DNA of 64,000 nt from Sequoia sempervirens (GCA_007258455.2 VDFB02193867.1:570319328-570383327), one strand, 5' to 3'. Positions 1 to 12,670 are shown, counted from the first letter of the stretch. Numbers and translations: made by a program. Notes: generated by a model not told the origin, from the letters alone.

Positions 1-330
1 GTGTCCCTTCTATGAGCGCAATGAAAATTTAAGACTGAACAGGAAATTGCATCATAAATTGCCTATAGGGGATAGAATAAAATATTTAAAGATACAAGCA
101 GTCAGGTGTCCCTTCTATCAGCGCAATGTAAATTTAAAACATATTTTTTGGGATTGTTATAGAGCAAAAAAAAAAAATGGAACATTATATTTGACCACTT
201 TTTTGCTATTTTTGATCATGCATTGCGATGGAAAGATGCAATCTTTGGTATTAGACTTCATAAAAATTTAATATTTGATTCTATGAGACAATGTATTTTG
301 CAGCACCTATGAAAAAGCAAATATTTAGTA
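1..330 (+). pseudogene. LINE reverse-transcriptase C-terminal (zf-RVT) remnant
   Basis: Translation from about 50 onward gives LHHKLPIGDRIKYL, then CPFYQRNVNLKHIFWDC, which matches the plant non-LTR retrotransposon zinc-binding segment that follows the RT (usual form CPxCxxxxEtxxHxFxxC). The frame shifts at the A-run near 170. A second frame then reads ALRWKDAIFGIRLHKN, also typical of this region. About 30 bp at the very start of the window (1-32) recur at 106-137 with few changes, a small tandem duplication inside the remnant. Everything upstream lies outside the window. It is a dead fragment and could sit in an intron of a gene whose last exon is at 421-546. Confidence 0.6.
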
Positions 331-420
331 GTGTTTTTTAATGACATTTTGTAGCAGGAAACAGACATTCAAAAAATTTACTCTGATATAATGTTTCAAT
401 TCATCTTTCTATGTTTTCAG

Positions 421-546
421 CTAAAGAAGGGGCACAAAGGAGATGTTGATTATAACAAGTCTGGAGGTGATCAAATATCAATTTCTACCATGCCAGGAAG
501 GGGAGTTCAGTTGTGCCAGACAAATACAAAACTTTTTCAAGTTTAA
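421..546 (+). other. Possible terminal coding exon of an unidentified gene
   Basis: A good plant 3' splice-site context (T-rich tract ending tgttttcag at 412-420) is followed by 41 open codons and a TAA at 544-546. The encoded peptide (beginning LKKGHKGDVDYNKSGGD, ending TNTKLFQV) looks like ordinary protein rather than translated noise, but I do not recognise the family. Upstream exons would lie outside the window beyond the LINE fragment. This rests only on the splice-like boundary and peptide character; it could be chance. Confidence 0.25.
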
Positions 547-3536
547 TGTGTAATAGTGATTTTGACACTTTGTCATGTGCTAATAATAATGCTGGTTGTT
601 TTAGTTTTCCTTGATATTGCTTTAACTTTGTTGAGATGGTTAATTGGATAAGTTTGTGAGTTGTTCTCTTGCTGTTCTCAGTTCTATAATGTTCATTCCT
701 TTCACAGTCCTCCTTTCAGACTGCATTCTTTTCTCATTGTAATCTTTTCAGCTTTTGACCAATATAAAAGAAAACCCACAATCAATTCGTATAGGGAAAC
801 TTTTTGATCAATAATATTCCTCAAATATTAAAAAAACTGGTAAATTTATGTTCTTATTAAAATATTTCTTGAGATGATTTTTGACATTATGTATCAAAAC
901 TCGTGGTGAAATTGGGACAATTGTCCATTTATGTCAAAGTCACAGTCGCAACATTTTCTTTGAAAAACAAATCACAAAAAAGTAATCACTTCACAAACTA
1001 CTACAGCTTTGAAAATATTTCAACTTCCATATCTCCTCGTAATATATCATGTATATAGTGTTTGTCGTGTAGAAAAATCTATAATACAATATTTTTGCTT
1101 AAGCCCAAATATTATCATTTTAAATCCCTGAAAATTGAATGTTGTTATCCGAGTCAAGATTTAGGGTTCTCGTCGGCTACATGCAGTGACATGAATGTAA
1201 TTATTTTCACGTCAGGTCTTCAAAGTTAGACAACAAATAACATTGAGATAACAATAACTTCAGCTTGTTCAATATAATGACCTCAATTTGCCTCTTTCAA
1301 GATTTTCAAGACTGATTCAAAAAATTGTCAGTGCTCACGTTTTCTATTCAAGGCCAAGAACTCGACATCAAGCTCAATATCTACACAGACAAAATAATCA
1401 TGATTAAATTTGACTAATCTAAATTTGCAATTTTATTTTAAATTTAAAATTTTCAATAGTAATATTTAAATAAATATACTAAATATTAATAACAGTTTAT
1501 AAAATTGTTTATGGTGCAATCTAATGATAAATTGTGACTGTCATCGAGATTCAAACCCGATGATTCAAACCTGACTGGGTTGTTGAGCTCACAATCTTTG
1601 GGCCCATACTAGACCATTGAACTCACAAATTTGAATTGTTCACCATTTTAAATTCAAATCTTCATTGGACCACTAAACTCACAGATTTTCAAAACTTTGC
1701 TAGGCCCCTAAGTTCATTACTGAGACTATTGCTTTAATATAGAGCATTCATGCTGGGAATGACATTACCCCATTTATAACCTAACCTTGCTCAGACCAGA
1801 CTAAAAATTCCCTAACATTCGAAAATATATATATAAAGTTATAAATATTAATTAACTTTTTATCCTAAACCCTCAAAACCATAGACGCAGAATTGCAAAA
1901 GAATCACAATTAATCTTTCAAATTGTGAAAAGTGGTTTTTTACCATTTTTCTAACGATTTTTTGAATATTAGCACATCCGAAAGATATACCAACGAATCT
2001 GGCCCAAAATCGCGTTACATCACCATTCAGTACCGCAGTCTGCCTTTCAAGTATGCCATGTCTATATCATTGATTTTGGATTAATCTGGTTTGGAACCTT
2101 TGATATAACATCAACAGACTGCAATAGATTTTATCACTCATGTGGCACTAAAGCGTGTCTTAAGTTTGTAACACATAAACTTGTGCACGATGTAAAGGAC
2201 TTCTTTTTTCACTCACTCATCTATATTATTATTCTATTATTACGCCTCACTGGTAGAACATGAAACAAAAATGCTGCAAAAAAAAATACAAATAATACTT
2301 GAAAGAAATACAAAAATAGGTATGAAAGGTGTATGTTGTTATGTGCCTTAAACATCCTATGAATAACCTCCCTTTAAATGCGGTAGAATTAAAATTACAG
2401 ACTGAGGCATTGCATCTTTCTGGCACACAGATTCTGGCTATCTTACTCTTCATGTGCTGGGCTGGCAACAAAGGGAAACATGGCCAAGAGAAGCAGGCTA
2501 ATCATATAATAGAAATGTTGTTTGCTGAACAGAAATTCATAGAGCCAGAAGCATCTCTCCATGGCCTTATCATTTTGAAATACTTCCTTAGCTGTTAAAG
2601 TATAGGCTTGCAATATTTCATTCAAAATATAAAGTTGCCTTGGCTTTCCCAGATTCTATCCCTTCATACACACATCAACAACAACAATGTCCTCACCAAA
2701 AAAGGCATTCAACAAAAAATCAATCCCTTTTCCCACAAAAACAAATATTGTCCTTCTGCATTTCATTGAAAACTAATGGCCAGATAGTGACTGAGGGAAA
2801 AGCAATTGCCCTTTCCAAACCAAACTTCTTATTTCAAATTGGTTGAAAGATAAATGTCATATCCTGCTAGGGTCAGTTTACATACATTATATTTTATAAC
2901 ATTGCATCCTTCAACTATTCTCAACCCTCTACTTGATATACGAGTATTTTTGAACTTTTGACTTGTCAATTTAAGTTTACTGTCCTAAATTTCAAAGTCT
3001 TACTGCAAATAAGAGCCAACTGCCAAAGTAGCTCTCCTTCCGTAGCTCCAGATGAAGGAAAACAATTCAAAACAGCAGCTGCACCATTTGCAAGCTGATT
3101 AACATAATAAAGTTTAACAAAACATTGTGTAAAACAAGATATGAAATAAGAAAACCACCTTGAATTGGTTACTTGTATGATAACAAAATAAAAAAATGAA
3201 AATACTTCAAGAAAAATACAGAGCATGAAAGGAATAAGTTGAATACATTGAAATATGAAATGTGATACCAAAAAATGAAAATTGGAAAAGGTGGTGCATA
3301 AAAAGAATTGACAGATTAATATAGGAAGCAAGCAATGTAAAACTAGCATAGAAACCTGTTCTACAATTCAAGAACAAGAACCCAAAAAGTTTGATGTCAC
3401 ATGCTCATAAAAAAAGAAATTAATAAAAAGGAAATATAAAGCATTTCCTTGGTAAATATAAAATTTCTTCATCCACGTAGAGCTGAAAAGTAGTATTTGA
3501 AAGGCTGGCTTTTACTCCTCTGCTGCCGCATCCTTA
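547..3536. other. Intergenic stretch, nothing recognised
   Basis: About 3 kb of AT-rich DNA. Short open frames on both strands here do not resemble any protein I know and have no transposon motifs. The part next to 3536 probably includes the 3' untranslated region of the minus-strand PPR gene. Confidence 0.5.
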
Positions 3537-5264
3537 TTAGTGATGCTCCCTCCTCCTCTTTGAAGATCTTTCATCTGGATGAGGATCTTTCTTCTCATTC
3601 TTCTCCATATTCAACCTCTTCAAAATTTCGTCAGACACCTTAACTCCTTTCTCCTGCATATCCTCAACACACATTTTGGCATCTTGACGTTTGCCATTTT
3701 CACATAAGCTATTTACAAAAAGGGAGATAACGCTCATTTGAGGAAAAAGACCCTTCCGACTGATATGCTTCCAAACCATGGTGGCCACATTCAAGTCTTT
3801 CATTACTAAAGCCATAGAGAGATTGTCGCTGTCTGGATCAAATTCGTTTCGAGTCATCTCTCGAAACAAACTGGATGCATCCTCTACTTTGTGTGCCTTG
3901 ATGAGGGCCTGAAAAATAGTATTGTAAGTTGTGTTATCTGGAAATGCTCCGTTCCACACCATCCCATCCAGAAGCCGGTAAGCATCCTCTGTTCTTCCAG
4001 CATAGCAGTATGCCGAGATCATTGAATTATAAGTAGTTGTACTTGGACGATACCCAAGCCGCAACATCGTATCAAAAACCATGGCTGCTTCCTCCACCTT
4101 ATTCTTCAGAGAAAGAGCATGTATTGCAGTACTGTAAAAGCTCTTATCTGGAAAGCATTTCCTGCTCCTCATGACATGCAAAAACTTCAGGCTTTCGTCC
4201 ACTTGTCCCCCTTTGCAGAGCGCCCCCAAGAATGCATTATAAGCAGCAGTGTTGGCAGGATCCCATCCAAGTCGCACAATCATCTCCCCAAATGTCTTCT
4301 TCGCCCTTGCTGCATCACTCTCCTTCTCGCACCCCTCCAGCAGAATCGCATAAGTATCAGCATCAGGCGGGAACCTGTCCTCCATCTTTTTAGCAAAATC
4401 CTGAGCCTTGGCCGTCTGCCTATATCTACACAGAGCACACAGAAGACAGTTGAATGCCTCCACGTCCTGTGGGGACCCATAATTCTCCATAACCTCAAAC
4501 GTCATGATTGCCTCGTTTGCCTTATCTGCCATAGCATAGCAAGTAAAAACAGAAGCAAAAGTATGTCTGGACAGAATCCCCTCCTTCTTCATGCACTTGA
4601 CAGCCTCCCACATGGCATCAAACATTTTATTATTGCCTAGAATATCAACAAGCAAATTCCAAGCATAAGGACTGTGCTTATTCCCCAGCTGCAACCCTGC
4701 CCACTCAAAGAACCTTTTCGCCGCAGGGCCTGATTTGTATGACTTCTTCAACACCTCTTCTACAAAGTCAGTTGAAACTCTAAGCCCTGACCTATTGAGC
4801 ACAAGCTCGAGTCCTGTTAACTCATCGGGATTAGCGAGCACTTGGCTCAATTTTTCCACCTTGTTTTCAAAACTAAGAGCATTTATGTCAGCGGGCAAAG
4901 GATTAGAGAAAATTGGTGGCGGTAACGGTTTAAGCCCTAAAGATGGATTAGGGACGGATCTTGAAACAGAAGGACCTGCTAATGATTTGGGGAGAGAAGG
5001 ATGTTTTCCCTTTTCCTTTTTATTTTCCTGTTCTTTATTTTGTCGATCGACATTTTTATCAGGGTTGGAAGGGCCTGCTAATGCTCTAGACAGAGACTGG
5101 TGTTTTCCCTTTTCCTTTCCCTCTATATCCTCCTCTTTCTTATTTTGTTGTTCGACATTTTCTTCGGGGTTAGGTTTAGGAAAAAAGCCCTTCGCCTCCA
5201 ATTGGTTTCGCAATTCTCTCCATTGTTTGTTTTTGTTTTTATTTTTCTTCTTATTCTTACCCAT
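3537..5264 (-). CDS. P-class pentatricopeptide repeat (PPR) protein, 575 aa
   Basis: Single-exon gene, intact from ATG (5262-5264) to TAA (3537-3539). PPR proteins bind organellar RNA one base per repeat and act in splicing, processing, stability or translation. Residues 1-120 are a Lys/Asn/Gln-rich and then Pro-rich low-complexity region starting MGKNKKKNKNKNK. About 199-545 hold nine to ten tandem 35-residue motifs such as AYNAFLGALCKGGQVDESLK (341-360), TYNSMISAYCYAGRTEDAYR (411-430) and TYNTIFQALIKAHKVEDASS (446-465). There is no E, E+ or DYW tail, so it is P-class; the C-terminus is basic (KRRREHH). The segment 140-200 (RVSTDFVEEVLKKSY...RFFEWAG) is typical of the mitochondrial At1g77360/At1g80550-like group, a placement from memory. 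The N-terminus is unusually polar for a presequence, so targeting is uncertain. Oddity: residues 36-66 and 71-99 are a tandem duplication (ENVEQQNK/KNVDRQNK, GKHQSLSRALAGPS/GKHPSLPKSLAGPS). Confidence 0.9.
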   Translation of the reverse strand: MGKNKKKNKNKNKQWRELRNQLEAKGFFPKPNPEENVEQQNKKEEDIEGKEKGKHQSLSRALAGPSNPDKNVDRQNKEQENKKEKGKHPSLPKSLAGPSVSRSVPNPSLGLKPLPPPIFSNPLPADINALSFENKVEKLSQVLANPDELTGLELVLNRSGLRVSTDFVEEVLKKSYKSGPAAKRFFEWAGLQLGNKHSPYAWNLLVDILGNNKMFDAMWEAVKCMKKEGILSRHTFASVFTCYAMADKANEAIMTFEVMENYGSPQDVEAFNCLLCALCRYRQTAKAQDFAKKMEDRFPPDADTYAILLEGCEKESDAARAKKTFGEMIVRLGWDPANTAAYNAFLGALCKGGQVDESLKFLHVMRSRKCFPDKSFYSTAIHALSLKNKVEEAAMVFDTMLRLGYRPSTTTYNSMISAYCYAGRTEDAYRLLDGMVWNGAFPDNTTYNTIFQALIKAHKVEDASSLFREMTRNEFDPDSDNLSMALVMKDLNVATMVWKHISRKGLFPQMSVISLFVNSLCENGKRQDAKMCVEDMQEKGVKVSDEILKRLNMEKNEKKDPHPDERSSKRRREHH

Positions 5265-5480
5265 AAGAAAAAACTGGTTTCGGAATTTCCTTACCTGGAG
5301 ATGTGAAAAATGATGTAATCCTTGAGTGCCTTTAAACGCAGAACTTGTTCCCTTCGTGGCCGCTCCTGCTCATCGTTCTGTTACGGTTCTTCGACCGCAA
5401 CTTCTTCGGCTAATTATCATTCGCCCTTCGTAACCCTATTTCATCTCTTGTTTTTAGGTATCTAAACGAATGAAGTGAGA
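5265..5480 (-). promoter_or_regulatory. Probable 5' UTR/proximal promoter of the PPR gene
   Basis: The 200 bp upstream of the ATG are less AT-rich than the DNA beyond about 5480 (clusters of cttcg/tcgtt around 5350-5430). That is the usual look of a plant housekeeping-type 5' region. No clear TATA box is visible on the minus strand. Inferred from position only. Confidence 0.3.
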
Positions 5481-7801
5481 AAACAAAAAAATCAAGTGAT
5501 AAAAGGGAGAGATCTCAATAAATAAAAAATAAAAAATAAAAACAGTAAAATTATCTTAAATACCTCTATTAAAAGAGGATTAGGAATATTATAGATACAT
5601 ACATTAAGTAATCATTTTTAAATCTTATAAAATAGTAATCTCTTTTAATTAATATATTTATCTAAAAAAAAACTTTAAATATTAATATTTATAATGGTGA
5701 AATTTGATATTCATATTAATTTTAATTTAGTTTTATATTTATTTTAAGAGATTGACTTAATATATGTATATATTCATAAATGACATAGTCTTTGTAAAGT
5801 CAAGCTCTTTCTCTCATTCCAATACTCAAATCATCTTTGTATTTTTTTTTTGTATTGAAACAATGCAAAAATGCAAAAGAAAAAGGCAACTAAAGACTGT
5901 TGAAAAAGAGATTAAAAATACATAGCAAACTGTGCTATCATCCAAAAAACGCTGCAACTAACATAGTAGCAATGCAAACTAATACAATAGCAATGTGTAT
6001 AGCTGAAAGAAAACCATCAAACTCTAAATTTTAACAAGTGCTAAAGTTGTTTGGAACAAACACCTTTGCATTCTTATGAATTTATTTTCAACCTTATTCA
6101 CATAAATGCGTCCAAATCATACATTTATCACACCTATTCATGTACACATCCTCATACATTCCTTATCCACGTTGATTTTATTATTCTCATGTCCATGGTC
6201 ATTTATGTGGATGCAAGATAGATCTTGCACCCATAGATCTAACTTCTAAGATTTCACAATTCAAATTTAAAGTTTGGTTGACCATTGTATATTTCTTTCT
6301 TACCTAATGGCAATTAAACACATGTTTATGTGATTTATTGATATGTCATTATTTCAAAGACAATCAATTACATTCATTTTATCATTTCCATATATTCAAT
6401 CTTATCCAAATATTATTCACTAAATCATTCAGATTCAAGAAGTGACTTGATAGGAACAGTTTCATTCTTACACTAAAAAGAACTCAAAATCTACATGTAA
6501 GGCCCACAAATGTTTGTGTCTTCCTCTTCCTTTTAATTTTGTTGTATTAGAATTATATAATACTAATATGTTATTTTTTATTAGTTCACTATTACTTGTG
6601 GATACCAACACAATAATAGTTTAATACTCAATATTTATATTTGGATCTATATAGATATTTATATATGTGTGAAATTTTATGTTTATATCTATATTGGTGT
6701 TCCAACTTCATTGTTTTTATTATAATTATTATGGTATCTTATTAAATGATCAAATCATATGTTGATTGTACTACTTGGACAGTTCATTAAATTGCAATGT
6801 GATTATAAATGTGAATCTTATGGCATTGGGCAACTTTACCATTTTCTTCAGTTATTGTTATGTATTGTGCATATGCATGTAACATTTGATTGAGTGTAGA
6901 GGATATTTTCAATTATTTGACCAATGGAAAGTATGTGAGGAGAACAACATCAATTTCACTTAGCCATCTAACCTTACCTAGTCCCTTAGGTCAAGTTAGT
7001 GACATTGTGACTTTTGTGGATATACTTGTTGGATTCTATAAACTCATCCTACTCAATCTAGAGTAATAGAAATGTTGTGACTTTAAAAACCATAAATCAA
7101 ATATAAGAATCAATCACAATTTTAGATTGCCTAAGTATTATGCCTATAAATGCGTCTTTCTTAGGTGGCTCTATTTATTTTCATTTGTGTATTATTTGGT
7201 ATGTGTAAAAAAACTATATAGTCTTATTGAAATGATATTATGTTATTAGAATAATTGGAGAGAGAAAAATATTGGTGTAAGCGAGGGGGACCAACAACGT
7301 TAAGGCTCCAGGTCATAGAGAGTTGAGAGTGAAGGGTTGCCATAACTTACCTCACTCTAAAGGATGTCTTAGGATGAGGATCGAGAATGAAGAGCACTAT
7401 ATAGTACTTTTGTCACTCTACAGACCTGTACTTCAGGTTTAGGTTAGGCGAGTTAGTTTTTGGAGTCGATATTGCACCTCAAACAGCTCTTTGTCCGAGG
7501 ATGACAATGTGGTTCTTGGATGATAGCACGGTGTGTTGGCATCTCTTTAGCGCGCTAGTGTCCGTACAACCAAAAAATATGAAGTACAATAAAAACTACC
7601 TAAAAACTTGCTAACAACCTAGTTAGTTGATTCTGATGGGAAAAATAGAATGAGAAAGTACAAGAAATAGAGACAGAGATGATAAAGCAAGTAGATAAAA
7701 GCTAAGGTGATGAAGATGATCTCACAAAAGCGTATGTTCACCAGCTAGCTCCACATGCACGTCCGCCTACACACAATCAAGAAGGGGAAAATTATTGGGA
7801 C
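5481..7801. other. Intergenic AT-rich stretch, nothing recognised
   Basis: No open frame with protein character on either strand. 5500-5760 is very AT-rich. The DNA becomes less AT-rich near 7260-7560, but I cannot tie it to an element. Confidence 0.5.
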
Positions 7802-8583
7802 TGTATAGGGGTCTGCCTCAGTTAGACCCTTGTTTTGGTGTTTCCACCTCCACGGACAACCAAAAAGCAACGGAGTAGAATATGTGATAAAGAAAGTAGA
7901 AAGAAATATTGCAATGAACACTACAAAATAATACTATGCTACTCTATCAAATCACAAAGGAGAGGATTGAAGCGTTACCACCTCCACCCAAAAGCTCACT
8001 AGCCAATGGAGGAGAATGCAAGGTATGGACTTGGCAAAGTCGCCACAATTGCAGCAATGATGAAGGGAGGTCTCACAAGACTCCAAGCCCACAATTTCTA
8101 TGATAGCCTCACACTTGCAATGTGGAGTTGATGGAGTGTCAATGTTGTTGCAATGCTCAAAGTGAAGTGTTAGAATGTTGTTTGAGAGTGAGAATTTTCT
8201 TGAGAGATTGAATGTGAATGTCTAAAGAATTGCTAAAGGATGAAATGAGAATGAATGTTTTTGAAGGTGGGATGAGAAGGAATAAGGCATTTTTGGGTTG
8301 GTTGGTCGAAGAGGGACATTACAATTCGACCCCAATTGAGTGTGTAACGCCTCTGCCAACTTCAGACATAGGAATCTGTCAAAGACGACAGTGCACCACG
8401 CAGACATAGGTGCGTGTCGCGCGTTCGTCCCTGACAAATATTCTCTCACCGACGCACAAGACGAACGCCAAGTGGACGGAAGGCAGGTGGGTGATGTGGA
8501 ATTTTTCCTTCGAATTTGATTTTCTAAGGTGAAGGTATGTGAAAGGGGAATTTGTACAAGGGGTGCAAATTCACTCATATACA
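7802..8583 (-). repeat. LTR (copy A) of an old LTR retrotransposon, minus orientation
   Basis: On the minus strand this 782-bp block begins TGTATATGAG and ends CCTATACA, giving TG...CA termini with TGTATA/TATACA inverted ends. It is immediately preceded (plus coordinates 8584-8598) by the polypurine tract aaagtggggggaaaa. It is therefore a 3' LTR of a minus-strand element whose body extends to higher coordinates. A partial second copy in the same orientation lies at 22838-23443, aligning from 7977 onward with roughly one difference in ten by eye, mainly transitions plus a few indels. Confidence 0.75.
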
Positions 8584-8598
8584 TTTTCCCCCCACTTT
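8584..8598 (-). promoter_or_regulatory. Polypurine tract next to LTR copy A
   Basis: Minus strand reads aaagtggggggaaaa directly before the LTR start TGTATA. This is the plus-strand DNA priming site of LTR retrotransposons and fixes the orientation of the element. Confidence 0.7.
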
Positions 8599-11480
8599 AG
8601 TGAGCATGAATATCAAAGAGTGTTCAACAAAGTAGATCAAAGAGTTAGTAGGGTTAGAAATATATACCTGAATCATCGAGGAAGCAGACCATGATTTGGT
8701 GAACTTGAAAGTGTAGGGGAGGCAAAGGACTCCACAGGTACTCTCCCTGAGGAGTTTTGAACAAAATGAGTCCATAGCTCCATAGAACTATGAAGTTGCA
8801 TAAAGTACACTGAAGGCCCTCAGACCAACGATGGAAAAATCCTACAAGATGAAAGCATCTCACGGGCCTGTAGACCTGCAAGAAGGCAACCCACAAGTTC
8901 TCTCTCATGAAGGAAGCCCAGTGAAGGGGACTCTGTAGAGTCGGACTGGAAAGCAGCTTCACAGGCGCACTGCAAAGCAACATGTTAATCTGCAGATAAA
9001 ACATGTCAAAAAATGAAGCAACCACGCAGGTAGACAAGCAGACAGTCACGCAACCAGTCAACGAATTGAAAGGCTTTCAAAGGTGATCTAATGTTAGGAT
9101 CTAGGACTATTGCACGTAAATAATAACTTTTATAATGATTAAACAAAAGTCTTGAAAACATAATTAAAATGCTTAAATAAACATAACCAAATTAAAGTGA
9201 AGAGATTGACATAAGAGAGAAAAGAGAGAGAAGACAACACAAGTTGATAACGGAATTCGCCAAGATGGCTACGTCTCTGGGTCCTCTCCAACAGAGCGAT
9301 CAATCCTTGACTATGCTCCAGAAATAATTACAAGGCTTCAACTATTACAAAGTCTCCTCATAGCTCTCAGACGATAATGAATTACAAAGTCCTCCCTCAC
9401 AAGTACAACAAGCTTGATTTCAAGCTCCAAATGTACAAAGACGACAATTCACCATCAAAGTCTTAGCTCTCATCTCTCAAAAACTCTCACCATTCTCCAT
9501 TTCCTAGAATGATTCTCACATCACAAAGCATAAAATGAATTATGAATTTTCCATGAACACACTTGCACTCTCACCCCCCTTTCATACAAAAAATTGCCCC
9601 TTATGGTTAAAACCATAAAATTTATATTTTCCCCCTTTTTTACATAAAAAACAATAATATCAACCATTACCCCCTTAAAAAAACAAATTCTTTGTCTTTA
9701 AGCCCTTATTACCTTCCATTCAGGTTCCATATTGTTTATTTGTTTTTGTCTTTTCTCGTAAGAAATCCTTTTATTAACCATTTAGAGGTTGATTAGTTTT
9801 AATTTAAGAATATTAATTATAACAACTATAATAAAACCAAACTGTCCCCCTTATATTCGTGGCCCTCATAATTTCGGGCTATAAAAATCATAAGGGATTA
9901 AATTGTTTTAAGTTTGGATGTTAACTTTAATTTTAGTTTTAGGGGGTTAATCTTTTTAAAATCTTATTTAAATTATTATTATTCCCCCTTATTTCTCTCC
10001 TTATTTTATAGTTTACATAAAATAAAGCAATTCTTATGCAAGTAATTAAAATTTGTATATACAGAGGGGTTCCCCTTATCTCTTGGGAAATGGTCAAGGC
10101 AAGAGGATTTTAAGGCATGGGTTAAGGGATAGAATCCCACCAAATCCTCTTTATTTTTATTAATTTTTAGATCAAATATTTTTAATTTTATAAATTGGTT
10201 TAATCCATATTTTTTCACTTAATTGGTCCATGTCAATGCCAACTCACTACTCCCACCATGTCACCTGCCATGTGTTGTACCAAGTGTCAAGCTTTGGTGA
10301 TGCCACGTCACCACTTTGACCAAGTTTGACCACAACTTTGACTGGTCATAACTTTGTCCTACAAGCTCCATTTTTTATGAAACGAATGATGTTGGACTTG
10401 TGGCAATGAGCTCTTCGTCATGACACCAACTTTGACCAATTTGGAGATGATTTTTTTTCCTTTTTGAAAGGCCTTTGTACCCAGTTTGACACCAACTTTG
10501 ACCAAGCATAACTTGAGCATATAAGCTCCTTTTTCACCCATTTAAGTTGTGTTGGGTTTAGATTTATGAGCTCTTCAACATGTTGATGAATTTTGGAGCA
10601 TGTGGAGCACTTCAATCTTTAGTAACAAGTATCCCCTTAGATCAAAAGGGATCCCTTGGGAACCCTTCAAAAGAAGAGGGGTCCACTCAAGGGACATGAT
10701 GTTTGAAAGTGCAAAAGAGACATTTTTCTCAAATCGATTCATCATCAAGGAATCCTTTCGAAAGATGTTCACTTCATCAAGTAATTTGAAAGGAAGAAGA
10801 TGCCCCCTCGTGAGGGGAAGGTCGAGGCTTCTCCCACAGGAAAAGGTTGCTCCCACCTCGGAGGAAAGTTCTGAAGTTCTTTTTTTGCAAACCCATGATG
10901 AAGGAAACACATTCCACTAGGGGTCCAAGTCGAGAATGTGATTTTTGAAAAAGCTTGCAAGGGTTTTTGAGAAAAGATTCATTGGCAACAAATGTGTTTT
11001 CTAGAAATTGAAACATTTTTAAAGCAACATTGTCACACATACAAGGGACAACTCAAGCAAAGAAGAGAGAAAGATAAAAGAACGAGAGAGAAATAGAACG
11101 AACAAGAGACACAGGGGTGATATGATATTTTGAGGTCAAAGCTACTCATAAATATATATAAGTATAGTAATAGTATATAAATGAATTGTCAACCCCCTAC
11201 TATATCGCATCATGTGAAGAATGCATGAGAAGACAATGTAAAAATAAAAAAGTGGGTCAATATGGAAGGGAAGCCTAAATGCCCCCGACACTTTGCATCG
11301 TCCCCAATTTGCCGAAAAATCAAAGCACGTAACAGAGGAAGAATGATGATACAAATAGAGGAATTTTTACGACACAAAATCACTCCTGTATCCAAGCACC
11401 AACAAGGGTGATGAGGGTCATCTGAGAACACATAATACAAGCATGGGGGAACACATCACAACACACATTTCTAATCTAAA
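8599..11480. other. Decayed internal region of the minus-oriented LTR element
   Basis: No intact coding sequence. The span 10305-10582 holds two to three degenerate copies of a roughly 150-bp unit marked by 'ccaactttgacca', 'ataactt...aagctcc' and 'atgagctcttc'. A tract of very C-rich, T-rich pyrimidines on the plus strand (9580-9990) is noncoding. Short open frames here look like noise. Confidence 0.4.
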
Positions 11481-12670
11481 GATAAAGAAGAGGCCTCCTA
11501 ACACTCATCGACCAAGAGGTCATCCACTTCCCAATCTAGATCATTATAAGGGGAAGGAAAATGAGCCTACAGTGGTGGAATATTAAGGGGAGGTGCTTCC
11601 AACCCTCCCGCAATAAGGGCTAAGGAAGAAGTCCATGCAAGGTCTTCTTCGCTTGGCTCTTGTGGAGCTATGATTAGTAATTTTGCGAAGATCGCCAGTA
11701 AGGTCAGAACTTTGTCTAGAAAGTCAAACATGCACTTTCCAGAAGTACCATGTCATACCTCAACAGATGGGGAGGATGGTGCTCAAGATTCATCGCTTCA
11801 CTCACCGAGTGACTCGAGAGCGGTGACAAACTTAGGGGAAGTTGAAACTTGTTTCGTCACTAGTACAGAACAAGCTAGCGCAAGACCACCCTTTGAAGAA
11901 GGTGGGCTCCTCTTACGCCCTCCATTGCTAGAAGGGCTAACCTTTGCTTTCTACTTCGTTGAGGGATGTGAACTCTCCAAAGATGAGGCAAGAGGTGCAG
12001 AGGAGGGGGAGAAAACTACGACGGACACTACCAAGTTATTCGGCATGCCCATAGGTTTAGGGAATGGCAAGATATTTGGAAGGGACATCAACAGGGGTGG
12101 CTCGACCGAAGGAGCAATAAACACCTACACCTTTTTAGGGTCAAGCGTACTCATACTCACAATAGGAGCCAAAAGCGATACAAGACTCGATTGAACAGAA
12201 GCAGAGGGGTAGAGAGAGGAGGACGCATCGGAAGGCCCTGAAGTAGGGGCGGTCATCTCCTCTTCCTTTTTCTGCAAAGAAACCTGTTCAACCACCAGAT
12301 ACTTTCATCGGCACTTGCGCTCACATGCAAGGCGGTTTCTACAACTCATTGAGCTAGAGGTCAAGTGTTGTGAAGGGATAGAAGGATCTTGCTCAGCCAT
12401 AGGGTTGTCCATCACATCCATCTCTAGTGGAGGGATAGGCTCCTGGATGGGAGCAGGAGGGAGAGGTTGAGGAACAACGGGGGGAGATGGTGGGCCTCTT
12501 CCCATTCACTGCTCTTGGAGCAGGAGTGGTGGGAGGCCACAGAGGCTGATACATAAAGGATTCCTCGTAGGGACCCTTTCTTGTACTATATCAAATGGGC
12601 ATAGGCTCCATGGGTAGTGTGAATGTAACATTCTTCAAGCTCCCTTTAAGTGTTTTTTGTGTTTTGCTAA
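11480..12670 (-). pseudogene. Decayed Ser/Pro-rich coding region, antisense, unidentified
   Basis: Read on the minus strand, the region gives long protein-like stretches broken by a few stops. First comes MRRGMELSKTQKTLKGSLK followed by VTFTLPMEPMP near 12670-12580. Next is the 66-codon open frame at 12505-12305 (MGRGPPSPPVVPQPLPPAPI...). After one TGA it continues in the same frame as YLVVEQVSLQKKEEEMTAPT and a Ser/Val-rich tail. Its strand matches the minus-oriented LTRs on either side, so it probably belongs to that element. I do not recognise the family. The plus-strand open frame 11670-12194 on the opposite strand is probably its shadow. Confidence 0.35.

Noticed and set aside
4119..5313. 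Long plus-strand open frames over the PPR gene (173 and 192 aa)
   Set aside because: They are antisense shadows of the intact PPR coding sequence, with no start context or family resemblance.
7794..7801. ATTGG near copy A as target duplication partner of ATTGG after copy B (23444)
   Set aside because: Three bases separate it from the TG terminus of the LTR, so it does not abut the element; too short to count without other support.
11670..12194. 174-aa plus-strand open frame
   Set aside because: The opposite strand gives more protein-like, longer text in the orientation of the surrounding LTRs; the plus-strand frame is most likely its shadow.
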